64,000 bases of DNA from an uncultured Myxococcales bacterium (GTDB taxonomy: Bacteria > Myxococcota_A > UBA9042 > CAIXZC01). A program made the translations under genes and the position numbers. Position 1 is the first letter of the stretch. Each line of letters opens with the position of its first letter. The stretch covers positions 1-64,000 of the forward strand of contig CAITUV010000066.1 in assembly GCA_903895725.1 (NCBI GenBank). Direction: 5' to 3'. Below the pieces are notes generated by a model. The model saw nothing but the letters and a program-made list of their open reading frames with translations, was not told where the DNA came from and did no database searches. Positions 7,517-17,342 of this stretch are shown here, in pieces.

Positions 7517-10500
7517 ATGACACGCCCTGTCAGTGTTTGCCTGGTTGCCGCCCTGCTCGCTCTTGCGTCGTGTTCCGGGGATCCGGGGGTCGTGCAGACG
7601 CTCGATCTGCCACCCGAGACTGGCTCGGAAGTGATTCCGGACGGAGCGGCGGAGGACATTGCGGTACCCGAGATCGCACCGGAGAAAGTGGAGGAGCTCT
7701 TCTTCGAGGCCGTGGATGCCGGGGAGGATCTGCCCTACATCCCGGAGCCTGGCGAGGCGGGTTACCCGTGCAAGACTGGCGATGATTGCAGCGACGGCTT
7801 CTGCATCAAGACCCAGGACGGCCTCCAGTGCACCAAGGCCTGCGTGGACGAGTGCCCGTTCGACTGGCAATGCGTCGTGCACACGCCCAGCCGTCCGGAC
7901 CAGATCTTCATCTGCGTCCCGATCCACGTGGACATCTGCCGGCCCTGCACCGCCAATGCAGACTGCTGGACCGACGGCGTCGATGCCGGCCAGAAGTGCG
8001 TGAGCTACGGAGCAGAAGGGTTCTTCTGCGGCAGCCCGTGCGCCATTTCGAAGGACTGCCCTTCTGGCTACGAATGCCAGGTGGCCGAGGATGTGAGCGG
8101 AGCCATGGTCAACCAGTGCCGCAAGTCCCAGGGCGGATGCGACTGTACCCAGTCGTTCATCGACGCGGGGGCCGGCACGACCTGCCAGGTGGTCAACGAA
8201 TTCGGAGCCTGTCCGGGGGAGCGCTCGTGCAAGGCCAACGGCCTGACGCCCTGCGATGCTCCGGCTCCCTCATCCGAGCTGTGCAACGGCCAGGATGACG
8301 ACTGTGACGGCCAGGTGGACGAGGATGCCTCCGGCGCGTTCTGCTACGAGGAGAACGGGTTCGGGAAGTGTGCAGGGACCGAGTCGTGCGTCAACGGAAA
8401 GGCCGAGTGTGATGCGGCCATTCCCGCCCCCGAGGTCTGCGACGGGCTCGACAACAACTGCAACGGGCAGCTCGACGAGGGCTTCCCGGATACCAATGGG
8501 GACGGGGTCAAGGACTGCCTCGTATCGGACAAGGACGGCGACGGCGTGCTGGACGTGGTGGACAACTGCCCCAACGTACCCAACGTCGGCCAGGCCGACT
8601 TCGACCTGGACAGCCTGGGCGATGCCTGCGACCTGGATGACGACAACGATCTGGCTGCGGACACGGCCGACTGCGCACCGGTCAATCCAGACGTTTCCCC
8701 CAAGGCCAAGGAGGTCTGCAACGGCATCGACGACGACTGCGACTACCAGGTGGACGAAGGCTACCCGGACTCGGATTCGGACAAGCTGGCCGACTGCACC
8801 GACGACGACGATGACGGCGACGGTGCCCCGGATTCTGCCGATTGCGAGCCGCTCGATTCCGACATCTTCCCGGGATCAGAGGAAGTCTGCAACGGCGCTG
8901 ACGACAACTGCGATGATGACGTGGACGAGGGATTCCCGGATCAGGACAAGGACGGGGAGTCCGATTGTGCCGACCAGGACGACGACGGCGACGGCGACGC
9001 CGACGGAAACGACAACTGCCCGAAAGTCGCCAACCCGGACCAGACCGACCAGGACAAGGACGGGCTCGGCGATGCCTGTGATCTGGACGCGGACGGCGAT
9101 GCCATCCCCGACGCGGTCGACAACTGCCCCCAGCTCAAGAACACCGCCCAGGGAGACATCGACAACGACGGTACAGGGGACGCCTGCGACGGCGACGACG
9201 ACGGCGACGGGTACGGCGACGGCGACGACAACTGCCCTATGGTGGCAAACCCTCTGCAGAGCGACTCCGACCAGGACGGCACCGGGGACGCCTGCGAGAA
9301 CGACAAGGACGGGGACGGTGCCCCCGATGCGTCGGACTGCGCACCGCTCGACCCACTCACCTACCCGGGGGCGGCCGAGTCCTGCGACGAGAAGGACAAC
9401 GACTGCGACACCCTCGTCGACGAGGGATTTGCGGATACGGACCTCGATGGACTCAAGGACTGCATGGATCTGGATGACGACAACGACGAAGACCCGGATC
9501 AGCTCGACTGCGCCCCGCTGAACCCGAGCATCTTCAACGGCGCGACCGAGGTGTGCGACGGGAAGGACAACGACTGCGATGCGAAGTCGGACGAAGACCT
9601 GGGCAAGACGGCGTGCGGCCTTGGCCAGTGCGCCAAGGAAGTGCCCAACTGCGTCAACGGCAAGCCCGGTGCTCCGTGCAACCCGTTCGAAGGAGCGGCC
9701 GCAGAGGCCTGCGACGGAAAGGACAACGACTGCGACGGCCTCGTCGACGACGACCTCGGCTCCACCTCCTGCGGCCTCGGCAGTTGCGCCCACACTCAAG
9801 CCAACTGTGCGTTCGGGCAGGCACAGCCGTGCGACCCGCTCCTGGGTGCCGGCGAGGATGCCTGCGACGGCCTCGACAACGACTGCGACGGCAAGGTCGA
9901 CGAAGATCAGCTCCTGCTCGCCTGCGGCAAGGGACAGTGCTTCCACACGCAGCAAGCCTGTATCGGCGGCGTGACCTACGAGTGCGATCCCTTCAAGGGG
10001 GCAGGCAAAGAGGTGTGCGACGGAGCCGACAACGACTGCGACGGCAGCATGGATGAAGATCTGGGCGAGGCCACCTGCGGCATGGGCCTCTGCGAGCATT
10101 CGGTGCCCGTCTGCAAGGACGGAGTCCCCCAGATGTGTAATCCCCTGCAGGGCGCCAAGGTTGAGACCTGCGATACCCTGGACAACGACTGCGACGGACT
10201 CGTGGACGAAGATTTCGGCACTGTGTCGTGCGGCCTCGGCGTCTGCAAGCACGACGTCGAAACGTGCAAGAACGGCGTCCCGGTCCCCTGCGAGCCGATG
10301 ATCGGTGCCTCGGCCGAGACATGCGACGGCAAGGACAACGACTGCGACGGACTCGTGGACGAGGACTACGGCACGGTCTCCTGCGGGCTGGGCCAATGCC
10401 TCCACCAGGTGCTGTCGTGCCTCAACGGCAACCCCCAGCAGTGCGACCCCAAGGAAGGCGCAAGCCCTGAGGTGTGCGATGGTATCGACAACGACTGCGA

Positions 10501-11377
10501 CGGACCTGCAGACGACGACCTGGGCAAGACCAAGTGCGGCAAGGGAGCATGCGAGCACGAGGTGGACAACTGCGCAAACGGCAAGCCCCAGAGCTGCGAT
10601 CCTCTCGAGGGGGCCACTGCCGAGTCGTGCGACGGTATCGACAACAACTGCGACGGCAAGACGGACGAAGGGTTCACGGACACGGACGGCGACGGCTCGG
10701 CCAACTGCATCGACCTCGACGATGACAATGACGGTGATCCGGATACCACGGACTGCGGGCCGCTCGATGCCGCCGTGGGGCACACCAAGAGCGAAGTCTG
10801 TTACAACAGCAAGGACGACGACTGCAACCCGGCCACCACGGACAAGTGCGCCCTGGTGAGCTGCTACGCTCTCCACCAGGCCGCCCCCGCTCTTCCGTCA
10901 GGAACCTACACCATCGACCCGACGGGCGGCGACACCGGCGACGCGTACCAGGTCGAGTGCGACATGAGCACGGACGGCGGCGGCTGGAACGTGATCAACG
11001 AGTCGCACCTGGTCAACGTGGGCACTCGGCACGCATACCAGGAATGGCCGTTCTCGCTCGCGACCTACAAGTACGACCCGGCGAAGTACAAATTCGAGAA
11101 GGTCTACGTGAACATCAAGTTCGCCGGGGAGCTCGACGACGCGGGCAACTACATCAACACTTACTTCGACGGCGTCTTCGTCAACAAGTGGGCGAACGGC
11201 GCGTGCAATGTCGACCCGGCCCAGATCGGGGACTGGCCCAGGACCTACACGCTCAACGCGACGACGTTCAAGCTCGCTGCCCAGCCGGAAGGTGACGTGG
11301 ACGTTGCCTGCAGCAATGGACAGACTTACGGCATCGACGAGTTCTGGCTGATCCGCTTCCGCGTGGTGCCGCAGTAA
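7517..11377 (+). CDS. giant MopE-repeat lipoprotein with fibrinogen-like C-terminal domain (paralogue 1)
   Basis: The 1286-aa product has lipobox LASC (Cys19). Residues ~77-245 form a Cys-rich N-terminal module (PGEAGYPC to CKANGLTPC) shared with the proteins at 17441-20575 and 43390-47544. Residues ~255-1111 are repeats. The first half mixes CDGxDNxCDGxxDEG units with thrombospondin-type-3-like DxDxDGxxDxxDNCP units. The second half is a ~40-residue unit with the core DNDCDGxxDEDxGxxxCGxGxC. Such Asp/Cys motifs match the MopE-type metal-binding motif (PF11617) and would be expected to bind Ca2+ or other metals. Residues ~1113-1286 resemble the N-terminal part of a fibrinogen-related domain (SGTYTIDPTGG, VECDMSTDGGGWNVI). 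A surface adhesive or binding role is inferred. Confidence 0.88.
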   Translation: MTRPVSVCLVAALLALASCSGDPGVVQTLDLPPETGSEVIPDGAAEDIAVPEIAPEKVEELFFEAVDAGEDLPYIPEPGEAGYPCKTGDDCSDGFCIKTQDGLQCTKACVDECPFDWQCVVHTPSRPDQIFICVPIHVDICRPCTANADCWTDGVDAGQKCVSYGAEGFFCGSPCAISKDCPSGYECQVAEDVSGAMVNQCRKSQGGCDCTQSFIDAGAGTTCQVVNEFGACPGERSCKANGLTPCDAPAPSSELCNGQDDDCDGQVDEDASGAFCYEENGFGKCAGTESCVNGKAECDAAIPAPEVCDGLDNNCNGQLDEGFPDTNGDGVKDCLVSDKDGDGVLDVVDNCPNVPNVGQADFDLDSLGDACDLDDDNDLAADTADCAPVNPDVSPKAKEVCNGIDDDCDYQVDEGYPDSDSDKLADCTDDDDDGDGAPDSADCEPLDSDIFPGSEEVCNGADDNCDDDVDEGFPDQDKDGESDCADQDDDGDGDADGNDNCPKVANPDQTDQDKDGLGDACDLDADGDAIPDAVDNCPQLKNTAQGDIDNDGTGDACDGDDDGDGYGDGDDNCPMVANPLQSDSDQDGTGDACENDKDGDGAPDASDCAPLDPLTYPGAAESCDEKDNDCDTLVDEGFADTDLDGLKDCMDLDDDNDEDPDQLDCAPLNPSIFNGATEVCDGKDNDCDAKSDEDLGKTACGLGQCAKEVPNCVNGKPGAPCNPFEGAAAEACDGKDNDCDGLVDDDLGSTSCGLGSCAHTQANCAFGQAQPCDPLLGAGEDACDGLDNDCDGKVDEDQLLLACGKGQCFHTQQACIGGVTYECDPFKGAGKEVCDGADNDCDGSMDEDLGEATCGMGLCEHSVPVCKDGVPQMCNPLQGAKVETCDTLDNDCDGLVDEDFGTVSCGLGVCKHDVETCKNGVPVPCEPMIGASAETCDGKDNDCDGLVDEDYGTVSCGLGQCLHQVLSCLNGNPQQCDPKEGASPEVCDGIDNDCDGPADDDLGKTKCGKGACEHEVDNCANGKPQSCDPLEGATAESCDGIDNNCDGKTDEGFTDTDGDGSANCIDLDDDNDGDPDTTDCGPLDAAVGHTKSEVCYNSKDDDCNPATTDKCALVSCYALHQAAPALPSGTYTIDPTGGDTGDAYQVECDMSTDGGGWNVINESHLVNVGTRHAYQEWPFSLATYKYDPAKYKFEKVYVNIKFAGELDDAGNYINTYFDGVFVNKWANGACNVDPAQIGDWPRTYTLNATTFKLAAQPEGDVDVACSNGQTYGIDEFWLIRFRVVPQ

Positions 11378-11419
11378 GGCCCCCGGGCCAACCAGCAGGA
11401 AGCCATCCCCCCATCCGGC

Positions 11420-12691
11420 TCAGCGGTCCACCTGGCGCTCGCTCGCGTCCAGCAGCCCGCACGCTCGGTAGTCCGCAACCATGTCCGCGACCGCCTCCCG
11501 GAACGTCCGCCGAGGGACGAAACCCAGCTCCCGCCGGGCCTTGGCACTGGAGTAGAAGCTGGGAAACGAGCCGGCCAGGACTGCGGCTCTCGTCAGCACC
11601 GGAGTCTTCCGGGACAGCCGAGCGGCAAATTCGATGCAGGCCGCCGCACCGTAGGCCAACTGCCACGGCAGCGGAATCGAGGGCGGACGGATGCTCCGCC
11701 CCGGCTCCTGCTCCCGCAGCACCTGCGCAATGATGTCGAGCATCTCCCGCAGCGGCAGATTGTCCTCGTCTCGCCCTGTGATGATGTACCGCTCGCCGAT
11801 GCGGCCGCGCTCCATGGCAAGCCGGTGCCCCTCCGCCAGGTCCATCACGTGGCTGAGCGGCAGGCCGGCCGTTGGCACGTAGGCGGGAATTCCGTTGCGA
11901 CGCACCTGAGCCAGGTACATCCCGTTTCCGACCAGCCGGTCATGTGGCCCGAAGCAGGTGCCCGGCAGCACTCGCACAGCGGGCAGCCCTCGGTCCCGGA
12001 CAAACCGGGCGACCAGCTCGTCGGCAGCAAGCTTCGAATCGAAGTAGCCCACGCGCAACCGGCTCCACCACCCCTCCGGCGCCCGTTCCTCATGCACGGC
12101 GTCGGCAAGGGCCAGGGCCTGCTCGGGCGAAGCGAACGTGTGGAGTCGGCGTTTGGCTGCGTACGGTGAGGTGCTCTCGTCTCCCAGGCTGCCCGGAGGC
12201 TCTGGAATGCCCAGGACGTTCACGGTCCCGGTCTGCACCAGGCGCCGCACCGTGCCACTTGCCACACATGCCTCGCAGACATTCCTCGTGCCCTCGACGT
12301 TCACCATCCACTGGATCCGGCTGCGGGCCGGATTGAAGCTGGTATTGCCCGCCACGTGGAACACGTGTGTGGCCCCCTCCAGGCTACGCCGAACAGCCTC
12401 CGCATCCAGCAGGTCGGCCGGATGAAGGTCCAGCCCGGCGACCGCATCGACCGCGGCCGTGGTGGTGCCCGGCAGATAGATCGCCCGGATCCGGCTTGCA
12501 GGATGTCCGCAGGCCACGAGGTAGTGGATGAGCGCTGCCCCGAGGTGCCCAGTACCGCCCGTCACGGCGATCCGGCTCGAGCCGGGCTCCAGAGGAAAGG
12601 GGATGGGCCCTGCAGCTCCGTCGCACACGGCGTCAGCGTCATCCCCGACCGCTGGACCGCTCCCACGCCCATCGATTGCGCGTGCAGACAC
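11420..12691 (-). CDS. NAD(P)-dependent epimerase/dehydratase or 3beta-HSD-like reductase (extended SDR)
   Basis: GTG at 12691 is chosen because GGAGGT lies 6 nt upstream and a promoter precedes it; the frame is open further upstream, but that part does not resemble the family. The 423-aa protein has the Rossmann dinucleotide loop TGGTGHLGA (~43-51) and VFHVAGNTSF, as in dihydroflavonol-4-reductase and 3beta-hydroxysteroid dehydrogenases. The catalytic-type Tyr/Lys pair appears displaced (VGYFDSKLAADELV). The substrate is probably a sugar nucleotide, sterol or polyketide-like alcohol and cannot be fixed from sequence. The gene stands alone, convergent with the MopE lipoprotein and divergent from the small lipoprotein at 12862. 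An N-terminal extension of ~38 residues before the fold is low in complexity. Confidence 0.8.
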   Translation of the reverse strand: MSARAIDGRGSGPAVGDDADAVCDGAAGPIPFPLEPGSSRIAVTGGTGHLGAALIHYLVACGHPASRIRAIYLPGTTTAAVDAVAGLDLHPADLLDAEAVRRSLEGATHVFHVAGNTSFNPARSRIQWMVNVEGTRNVCEACVASGTVRRLVQTGTVNVLGIPEPPGSLGDESTSPYAAKRRLHTFASPEQALALADAVHEERAPEGWWSRLRVGYFDSKLAADELVARFVRDRGLPAVRVLPGTCFGPHDRLVGNGMYLAQVRRNGIPAYVPTAGLPLSHVMDLAEGHRLAMERGRIGERYIITGRDEDNLPLREMLDIIAQVLREQEPGRSIRPPSIPLPWQLAYGAAACIEFAARLSRKTPVLTRAAVLAGSFPSFYSSAKARRELGFVPRRTFREAVADMVADYRACGLLDASERQVDR

Positions 12692-12714
12692 CGGCACACC
12701 TCCATGTGAAGACC

Positions 12715-12743
12715 ATGGTAGTACTGGATGCTCCGCAGAGCAA
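12715..12743 (-). promoter_or_regulatory. promoter for the leftward SDR gene
   Basis: On the minus strand TTGCTC (12743-12738), a 17-bp spacer and TACCAT (12720-12715). Only ~24 nt separate the -10 from the GTG start at 12691. Confidence 0.55.
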
Positions 12744-12785
12744 TGAGCGAGGGGCAATTCGCTCACGATCCGTGCGAACACCGGC

Positions 12786-12814
12786 TTGAGTGTTCCATCC
12801 TCCGGTGCTATGGT
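12786..12814 (+). promoter_or_regulatory. promoter for the rightward small lipoprotein
   Basis: TTGAGT (12786-12791), a 17-bp spacer and TATGGT (12809-12814). AGGAG and the ATG at 12862 follow. Together with the promoter at 12715-12743 it makes a compact divergent control region. Confidence 0.6.
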
Positions 12815-12861
12815 TGCGGCCTGGGCGTGCCATCTACTCAACTCATGACAAGGAGCAAAAC

Positions 12862-13581
12862 ATGCGAACGGTCCTGGTGCTCATGCTGTCGGCTCTGGCT
12901 GCGATCTGCCTGTCCTGTGGCAGCGACGGCGACAGGGGGAAAGCGAACGACTCGCCCCTGACCCCGGAACAGGTGGAGTCGGCACAGCGCATGGTTGACG
13001 GCCCTGCCCAGCTCGCCCAGTTGGCCGCCGATCCCGAGGATGGCGAGACGGTGCAGGGTCTCTTTGACCTCAACTCCGACCTCAACAACCTCATCGCCTA
13101 TGGAATGCAAAGCAAGTACGAAACCCGGAAGTCCCCGCTGGTCGAGACGCAGCGGATGCCCATTGATGCCAACTGCTACAAGGTGGAAGCGAACAAGGTC
13201 ATCTTCGACCACTGCGAGGAGGGGGGGTTGGTCATCGACGGGTGGATCACGAATGCCGACAACGTCATCACTTGCGACATCAGCATCCAGGGCACGTTCT
13301 CCGGCACCGACATCGACATGTCCTACAAGGGGAGCATCACGACGACGGACAACATGCTGGACGGGGAGATGGAAATCCGGATGACCGTCGAGAGCGGCGA
13401 GTCCATGATAGACTACACTCTCACGGCCGACTACCAGCAGATCGCACTTTCCGACGGCTGCCCCACCGACGGCAAGCTCGTCGTGACCGCTAACTACTCC
13501 TCCATGGGGACCAACTACAACTTCACCGTGGAGCTGGACTTCGGGCCGGCGTGCGGCGACGTCAAAGCGACCACGGTCTAG
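12862..13581 (+). CDS. small secreted lipoprotein of unknown function
   Basis: ATG 12862 follows AAGGAG and begins a clear lipoprotein signal (MRTVLVLMLSALAAICLSC, lipobox CLSC); the upstream in-frame ATG at 12790 would mask it and overlaps the promoter. The mature part of ~220 residues has a helical N-terminal region (~25-95) and then a beta-rich region with repeated amphipathic strands (IQGTFSGTDIDMSYKGSITT, GEMEIRMTVESGE, MIDYTLTADYQQIAL). Three or four Cys may pair. No family is recognised. The beta-rich half is reminiscent of lipid- or surface-binding lipoproteins, which is only an impression. Confidence 0.78.
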   Translation: MRTVLVLMLSALAAICLSCGSDGDRGKANDSPLTPEQVESAQRMVDGPAQLAQLAADPEDGETVQGLFDLNSDLNNLIAYGMQSKYETRKSPLVETQRMPIDANCYKVEANKVIFDHCEEGGLVIDGWITNADNVITCDISIQGTFSGTDIDMSYKGSITTTDNMLDGEMEIRMTVESGESMIDYTLTADYQQIALSDGCPTDGKLVVTANYSSMGTNYNFTVELDFGPACGDVKATTV

Positions 13582-13690
13582 GCTGCTCGTTTCTCCGCCC
13601 CACAGGCGCCGAGTCCACTGACGCATCCGCCCGGTCATGACAAACCCGTGACAATTGCCCCTCACACTCGGTCGCCAGGAGGTGAGGGCC

Positions 13691-15631
13691 ATGCAAGCCA
13701 CGACCAGCAAAATCAAGCCAGTTCGTCACATCCGCCTCTCGAAGAAGGGAGGTCTCTCCGCAAAAAGAATTCTGTTGAGCGGGGTGTTCGGGCCGTTCGG
13801 GGTCGATGACGAGTTCGGGCGCAAGGAAAACATCATGGAGCTGTTCCACAACCAGGTGACCCGGGAGCAGGGGCTCGCCTCGTTCCGGTTCCAGCACCGC
13901 TCGTTCGGGCTGTACTTCCTGGCCGAAAACGTGGACGCGGACGTGACCGTGCTCGACTTCCCGTCCAGGAAGCAGTTCGAGCAGGAGGTGGCCAAGGGCT
14001 ACGACATCGTGGGCATCTCCTTCATCACGCCCAACTTCGTCAAGGCGCGCGAGATGGCCCGGTTCGTGAGGGCCAATTGCCCCGGTACCGAGATCGTTCT
14101 TGGCGGTCACGGTGCGGCCATCGAGGGGATCGAGAAGCTCATCGAGTGCGACCACGTCTGCAAGGGAGAGGGAATCCGTTGGCTGCGAGCCCACCTTGGC
14201 CAGGACCCCGATGCCCCCATCGTCCACCCTGCGCTGCAAAGCTCGGAGCGGACCATGATTCACGGCGTACCGGTCCCGGGCAAGGCAGCAAGCCTTCTGG
14301 TGCCCGGTGTCGGCTGCGTCAACGGGTGCAAGTTCTGCTGCACGACCCACTTCTTCGGCAAGTGCTACACCCCGTTCCTCTCCACGGGCAGGGAGCTGTT
14401 CGAAACCGCGTGCCGCATCGCGGACGAACGAGGCACCAACGAGTTCTTCGTCATGGACGAGAACTTCCTCAAGGACACGGTCAGAGCCACCGAGCTGATG
14501 GAGGAAATGGAGCGGCACCAGCGCTTCTTCGAGTTCCAGATCTTCTCGTCCGCCGAAGCGATCACCGCGTTCGGGCTCGACAACCTCGAGCGGCTGGGCG
14601 TCACCTACATCTGGATCGGAGTGGAATCGTCATCCGAGGTCGGCAACTACGTGAAGAACCGGGGCATCGACCCGAAGAAGCTCATCCGGGAGCTGCGCGA
14701 CCGGGGAATCATCGTGCTGGCGTCCGGAATCCTGTGCATGGAGCACCACACGCCGGAGAACATTGACATCGACATCGACTTCACGGTCGGCCTCGAGGCG
14801 GACTTTTTGCAGTTCATGCTGCTGACCCCGCTGCCCACCACGGGGCTGTTCGAGGACCATCGCAAGCGGGGACTGCTGCGGGAGGACCTGCCCTTCGAGG
14901 AATGGCACGGCCAGAAGGAGCTGAGCTGGCGCCATCCGGAGTTCCCCGGGGATCTGGCGGAGAAGTGGCTGGCCGCCGCATTCCGCCGGGACTACGAGGT
15001 CAACGGGTCGTCCATGTACCGGGTGGTGGACACCCAGTGGCGGGGATACAAGAGACTGGCCGGACTCAAGGGGACGTTGCCAATTGGCGGGCGTCCGGGA
15101 TGCTCGATGGTCCCCTCGACCCCGCTCGGGGCAGGCTCTGGTCAAGGTTCACAGGCAAACCAGCCTGTGCCAGGGTGCGCTGACAATCCGCTCGACACCG
15201 GCACCGGCGGCTCTGGCCTTCCCCCGGCTCTCCAGGCTCGCCTGCGAGGGTTCGAAGAACGGGTGCGCGGCTGGACGCCGATGCTGCCGGCCGTGGCGGC
15301 GCATTCGCAGTTCGAGTCGGAGCGTGAGCGGGCCCATGCGCTCGACCGGCAGATTCGGCAGGCATTCCCGCTGTCGGCTGCGGACCGGGTGCGCCGGACT
15401 GCCGTGCGAATCCTGTCGGCCTCCTGGGCGCTCAGGCTCCGAATGGTCGGCGACGGGGTCCAGCCAGCGACGATCGTGACGCACTACCCTGCGGGACGAC
15501 GGATCGTGTATAGTCCGCCTGAAAGGGCCCGGGTCCAATCGGAGCAGGCCCATTCGAATGACACACGGAGGAGGTCGTGTCAGGAAGCGGCAGCTATCGC
15601 GCTCGCATCCGGAGGCTCCAGCACTCTCTGA
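13691..15631 (+). CDS. B12-binding-domain radical SAM protein
   Basis: ATG 13691 lies behind AGGAGGTGA. The 646-aa protein has an N-terminal cobalamin-binding-like Rossmann region (residues ~60-165: ADVTVLDFPSR, YDIVGISFITPNF, EIVLGGHGAA). The DxHxxG base-off motif is absent. The radical SAM core has Cys209-x3-Cys213-x2-Cys216 for the [4Fe-4S] cluster, then FFVMDENFL, GVTYIWIGVESS and FTVGLEADFLQFMLLTPLPTTGL, as in B12-dependent methylases and related enzymes (such as hopanoid or lipid-modifying members). The last ~190 residues are a helical tail without a recognised domain. The end overlaps the next gene by 55 bp. The substrate cannot be told; a methyl- or rearrangement-type reaction on a membrane or natural-product molecule is likely for the family. 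Confidence 0.85.
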   Translation: MQATTSKIKPVRHIRLSKKGGLSAKRILLSGVFGPFGVDDEFGRKENIMELFHNQVTREQGLASFRFQHRSFGLYFLAENVDADVTVLDFPSRKQFEQEVAKGYDIVGISFITPNFVKAREMARFVRANCPGTEIVLGGHGAAIEGIEKLIECDHVCKGEGIRWLRAHLGQDPDAPIVHPALQSSERTMIHGVPVPGKAASLLVPGVGCVNGCKFCCTTHFFGKCYTPFLSTGRELFETACRIADERGTNEFFVMDENFLKDTVRATELMEEMERHQRFFEFQIFSSAEAITAFGLDNLERLGVTYIWIGVESSSEVGNYVKNRGIDPKKLIRELRDRGIIVLASGILCMEHHTPENIDIDIDFTVGLEADFLQFMLLTPLPTTGLFEDHRKRGLLREDLPFEEWHGQKELSWRHPEFPGDLAEKWLAAAFRRDYEVNGSSMYRVVDTQWRGYKRLAGLKGTLPIGGRPGCSMVPSTPLGAGSGQGSQANQPVPGCADNPLDTGTGGSGLPPALQARLRGFEERVRGWTPMLPAVAAHSQFESERERAHALDRQIRQAFPLSAADRVRRTAVRILSASWALRLRMVGDGVQPATIVTHYPAGRRIVYSPPERARVQSEQAHSNDTRRRSCQEAAAIALASGGSSTL

Positions 15632-16524
15632 GGCTCGGGGGCCCCATCGCAGTCCTGGCCGCTGCAGTCCTGTTTCCCGCCGTGCTCATCGCCACGGTGG
15701 GCATCGTGGCATTGGCGCTTTGGGAGAGCCCCAAGGACCTCGTCCTCGGGGTGCTTGCCCTTGCCCTCTCGGCCGCAGCCGTATCCGGCGCCATCATCGT
15801 CGTCGTGCTACTTGGCCGCAGGGCGCGACTGGCGCGGCTGCAGTCCGACCTGCTCGGCAACGTCAGTCACGAGCTCAAGACCCCGCTGGCTGCCATCCGC
15901 ATGTATGCGGAGACCCTGCAGTCCGGCGCGGTGGCCAACGACCCGAAGCTCGTCCAGGAGTGCCTCGACGTAATCGTCCGGGAGACGGAGTGGCTCCAGA
16001 GCATGATCGAGAGGCTGCTCACGTGGCGGGCAGCGGCCCGGGATCGCGCGGCACTCGACCTTGTCTGCGAGCCGGTGTCCGGGGCGGTGCAGGATGTCGC
16101 CCGCCGGTTCTCCCGCATGTTCCGGCCGGGCGAGGTGGAGCTCACCGTTTCTGCCGAAACTGCACTGCCGGTCCGGCACGACCGCACTGCACTGGAATCG
16201 GTGCTGCTCAATCTCCTCGTGAACGCCTACAAGTACACGGGAAAGGACAAGCGCATCGCGCTGGGGGCCACCGACCGGGACGGCCGAGTCGAGATCGCTG
16301 TTGCCGACAACGGCATCGGCATTCCCCTGGAGGAGCAGGGGCGGATTTTCGAGCCGTTCCACCGGGTTGAATCAAATGGAAGTGCGGCCGGCGGTGCAGG
16401 GCTTGGCCTGGCCATCGTGGACGTGACGGTCCGGGCCATGAGGGGAACCGTACGGGTCGAGTCGCAAGTGGGGAGAGGGAGCACGTTCACCGTCTCGTTC
16501 CCCGCTGCCGGAGGAGGGAAGTGA
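15577..16524 (+). CDS. membrane sensor histidine kinase
   Basis: GTG 15577 has GGAGGAGGT 2-10 nt upstream and lies inside the end of the radical SAM gene, suggesting translational coupling. The 315-aa protein has two adjacent membrane segments (~18-45 and ~50-75) with almost no periplasmic loop. The HisKA box SHELKTPLAAIRMYAE follows with His98, then an N box (LLNLLVNAYKYTG), G1 (VADNGIGIP), F box (IFEPFHRVE) and G2 (GAGLGLAIV). All catalytic motifs are intact. With no sensor domain, it may read the membrane itself or a partner protein. The response regulator follows 52 bp downstream. Confidence 0.93.
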   Translation: MSGSGSYRARIRRLQHSLRLGGPIAVLAAAVLFPAVLIATVGIVALALWESPKDLVLGVLALALSAAAVSGAIIVVVLLGRRARLARLQSDLLGNVSHELKTPLAAIRMYAETLQSGAVANDPKLVQECLDVIVRETEWLQSMIERLLTWRAAARDRAALDLVCEPVSGAVQDVARRFSRMFRPGEVELTVSAETALPVRHDRTALESVLLNLLVNAYKYTGKDKRIALGATDRDGRVEIAVADNGIGIPLEEQGRIFEPFHRVESNGSAAGGAGLGLAIVDVTVRAMRGTVRVESQVGRGSTFTVSFPAAGGGK

Positions 16525-16576
16525 CCCACGGGCGCAGAGCGGGCAGCAAGGCGCCCTTCCGGAAAGGAGAGGCTCG

Positions 16577-17281
16577 GTGAGCGGGCAACCGGAAGCAACG
16601 CGGGAGACGATCCTCATCGTGGAAGACGACCGGTCTCTCCGCGACGGCCTGGCCCTCAACTTCCGGGTGCGCGGCTACCGGGTTCTTCTCGCTGCGGACG
16701 GCGAGCAGGGCATGAAACTGGCCTTCGATGCCCGCCCGGATCTCATCGTGCTCGACGTCAACCTGCCAGGCTTCTCAGGCCTCGAGATCCTCGAGGAGCT
16801 CCGGGAACGCGGGCAGAAGGTGCCCGTGCTCATCCTGTCGGCCCGGGGCAAGGTTGCGCAAAAGGTGGAGGGGTTGGGGCTTGGTGCGGACGACTACCTG
16901 GCAAAGCCCTTCGAACTGGCGGAATTGCTGGCCCGGGTCGAGGCGCTGCTGCGGAGGTTCCGCTCCCAACGGGAGTCACTGCCCGACCTGGCATTCGGAG
17001 ACGTCGTCGTCCGTGTCGCTGCTCGCAGCGTCACACGTGGCGGTGCCGAGGTACCGCTCTCAGCCCGGGAATTCGACCTGCTCTGCCTCCTGGCCCGGTC
17101 ACCGGGAAGGACTTTCTCGAGGGATTCCATCCTCGAGAGCGTGTGGGGATTCGACTTCGAGGGAACGCCCCGCACCGTGGACAACTTCATCGTGTCGCTG
17201 CGCCGCAAGCTGGAGGACGAGCCCGCCGACCCCCGGCACCTGATCACCGTGCGCCAGGTCGGATACCGGCTGGATCCTTGA
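16577..17281 (+). CDS. OmpR/PhoB-family response regulator
   Basis: GTG 16577 follows AAGGAGAGG. The 234-aa protein has a receiver domain with the acidic pair Asp17/Asp18, phospho-acceptor Asp60 (IVLDVNLPG), the Ser of LILSARG and Lys110 (DDYLAKPF). A C-terminal winged-helix DNA-binding domain follows (LSAREFDLLCLLARSPG, TVDNFIVSLRRKLE, TVRQVGYRL). It is the obvious partner of the histidine kinase just upstream. The target genes are unknown; the radical SAM gene upstream and the large lipoproteins nearby are candidates. Confidence 0.95.
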   Translation: MSGQPEATRETILIVEDDRSLRDGLALNFRVRGYRVLLAADGEQGMKLAFDARPDLIVLDVNLPGFSGLEILEELRERGQKVPVLILSARGKVAQKVEGLGLGADDYLAKPFELAELLARVEALLRRFRSQRESLPDLAFGDVVVRVAARSVTRGGAEVPLSAREFDLLCLLARSPGRTFSRDSILESVWGFDFEGTPRTVDNFIVSLRRKLEDEPADPRHLITVRQVGYRLDP

Positions 17282-17342
17282 TCCGGCGCTGCCGGGGCGC
17301 CGCCTGCCTGCGGGACAGCCCTCTGGCTGCGGCCCACGCCGG

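Noticed and set aside
8876..10876. 666-codon leftward open frame inside the first MopE-repeat gene
   Set aside because: Repetitive Val/Ala-rich antisense of the DNDCDG repeats, with no signal. The same kind of shadow occurs in the other two MopE-repeat genes.
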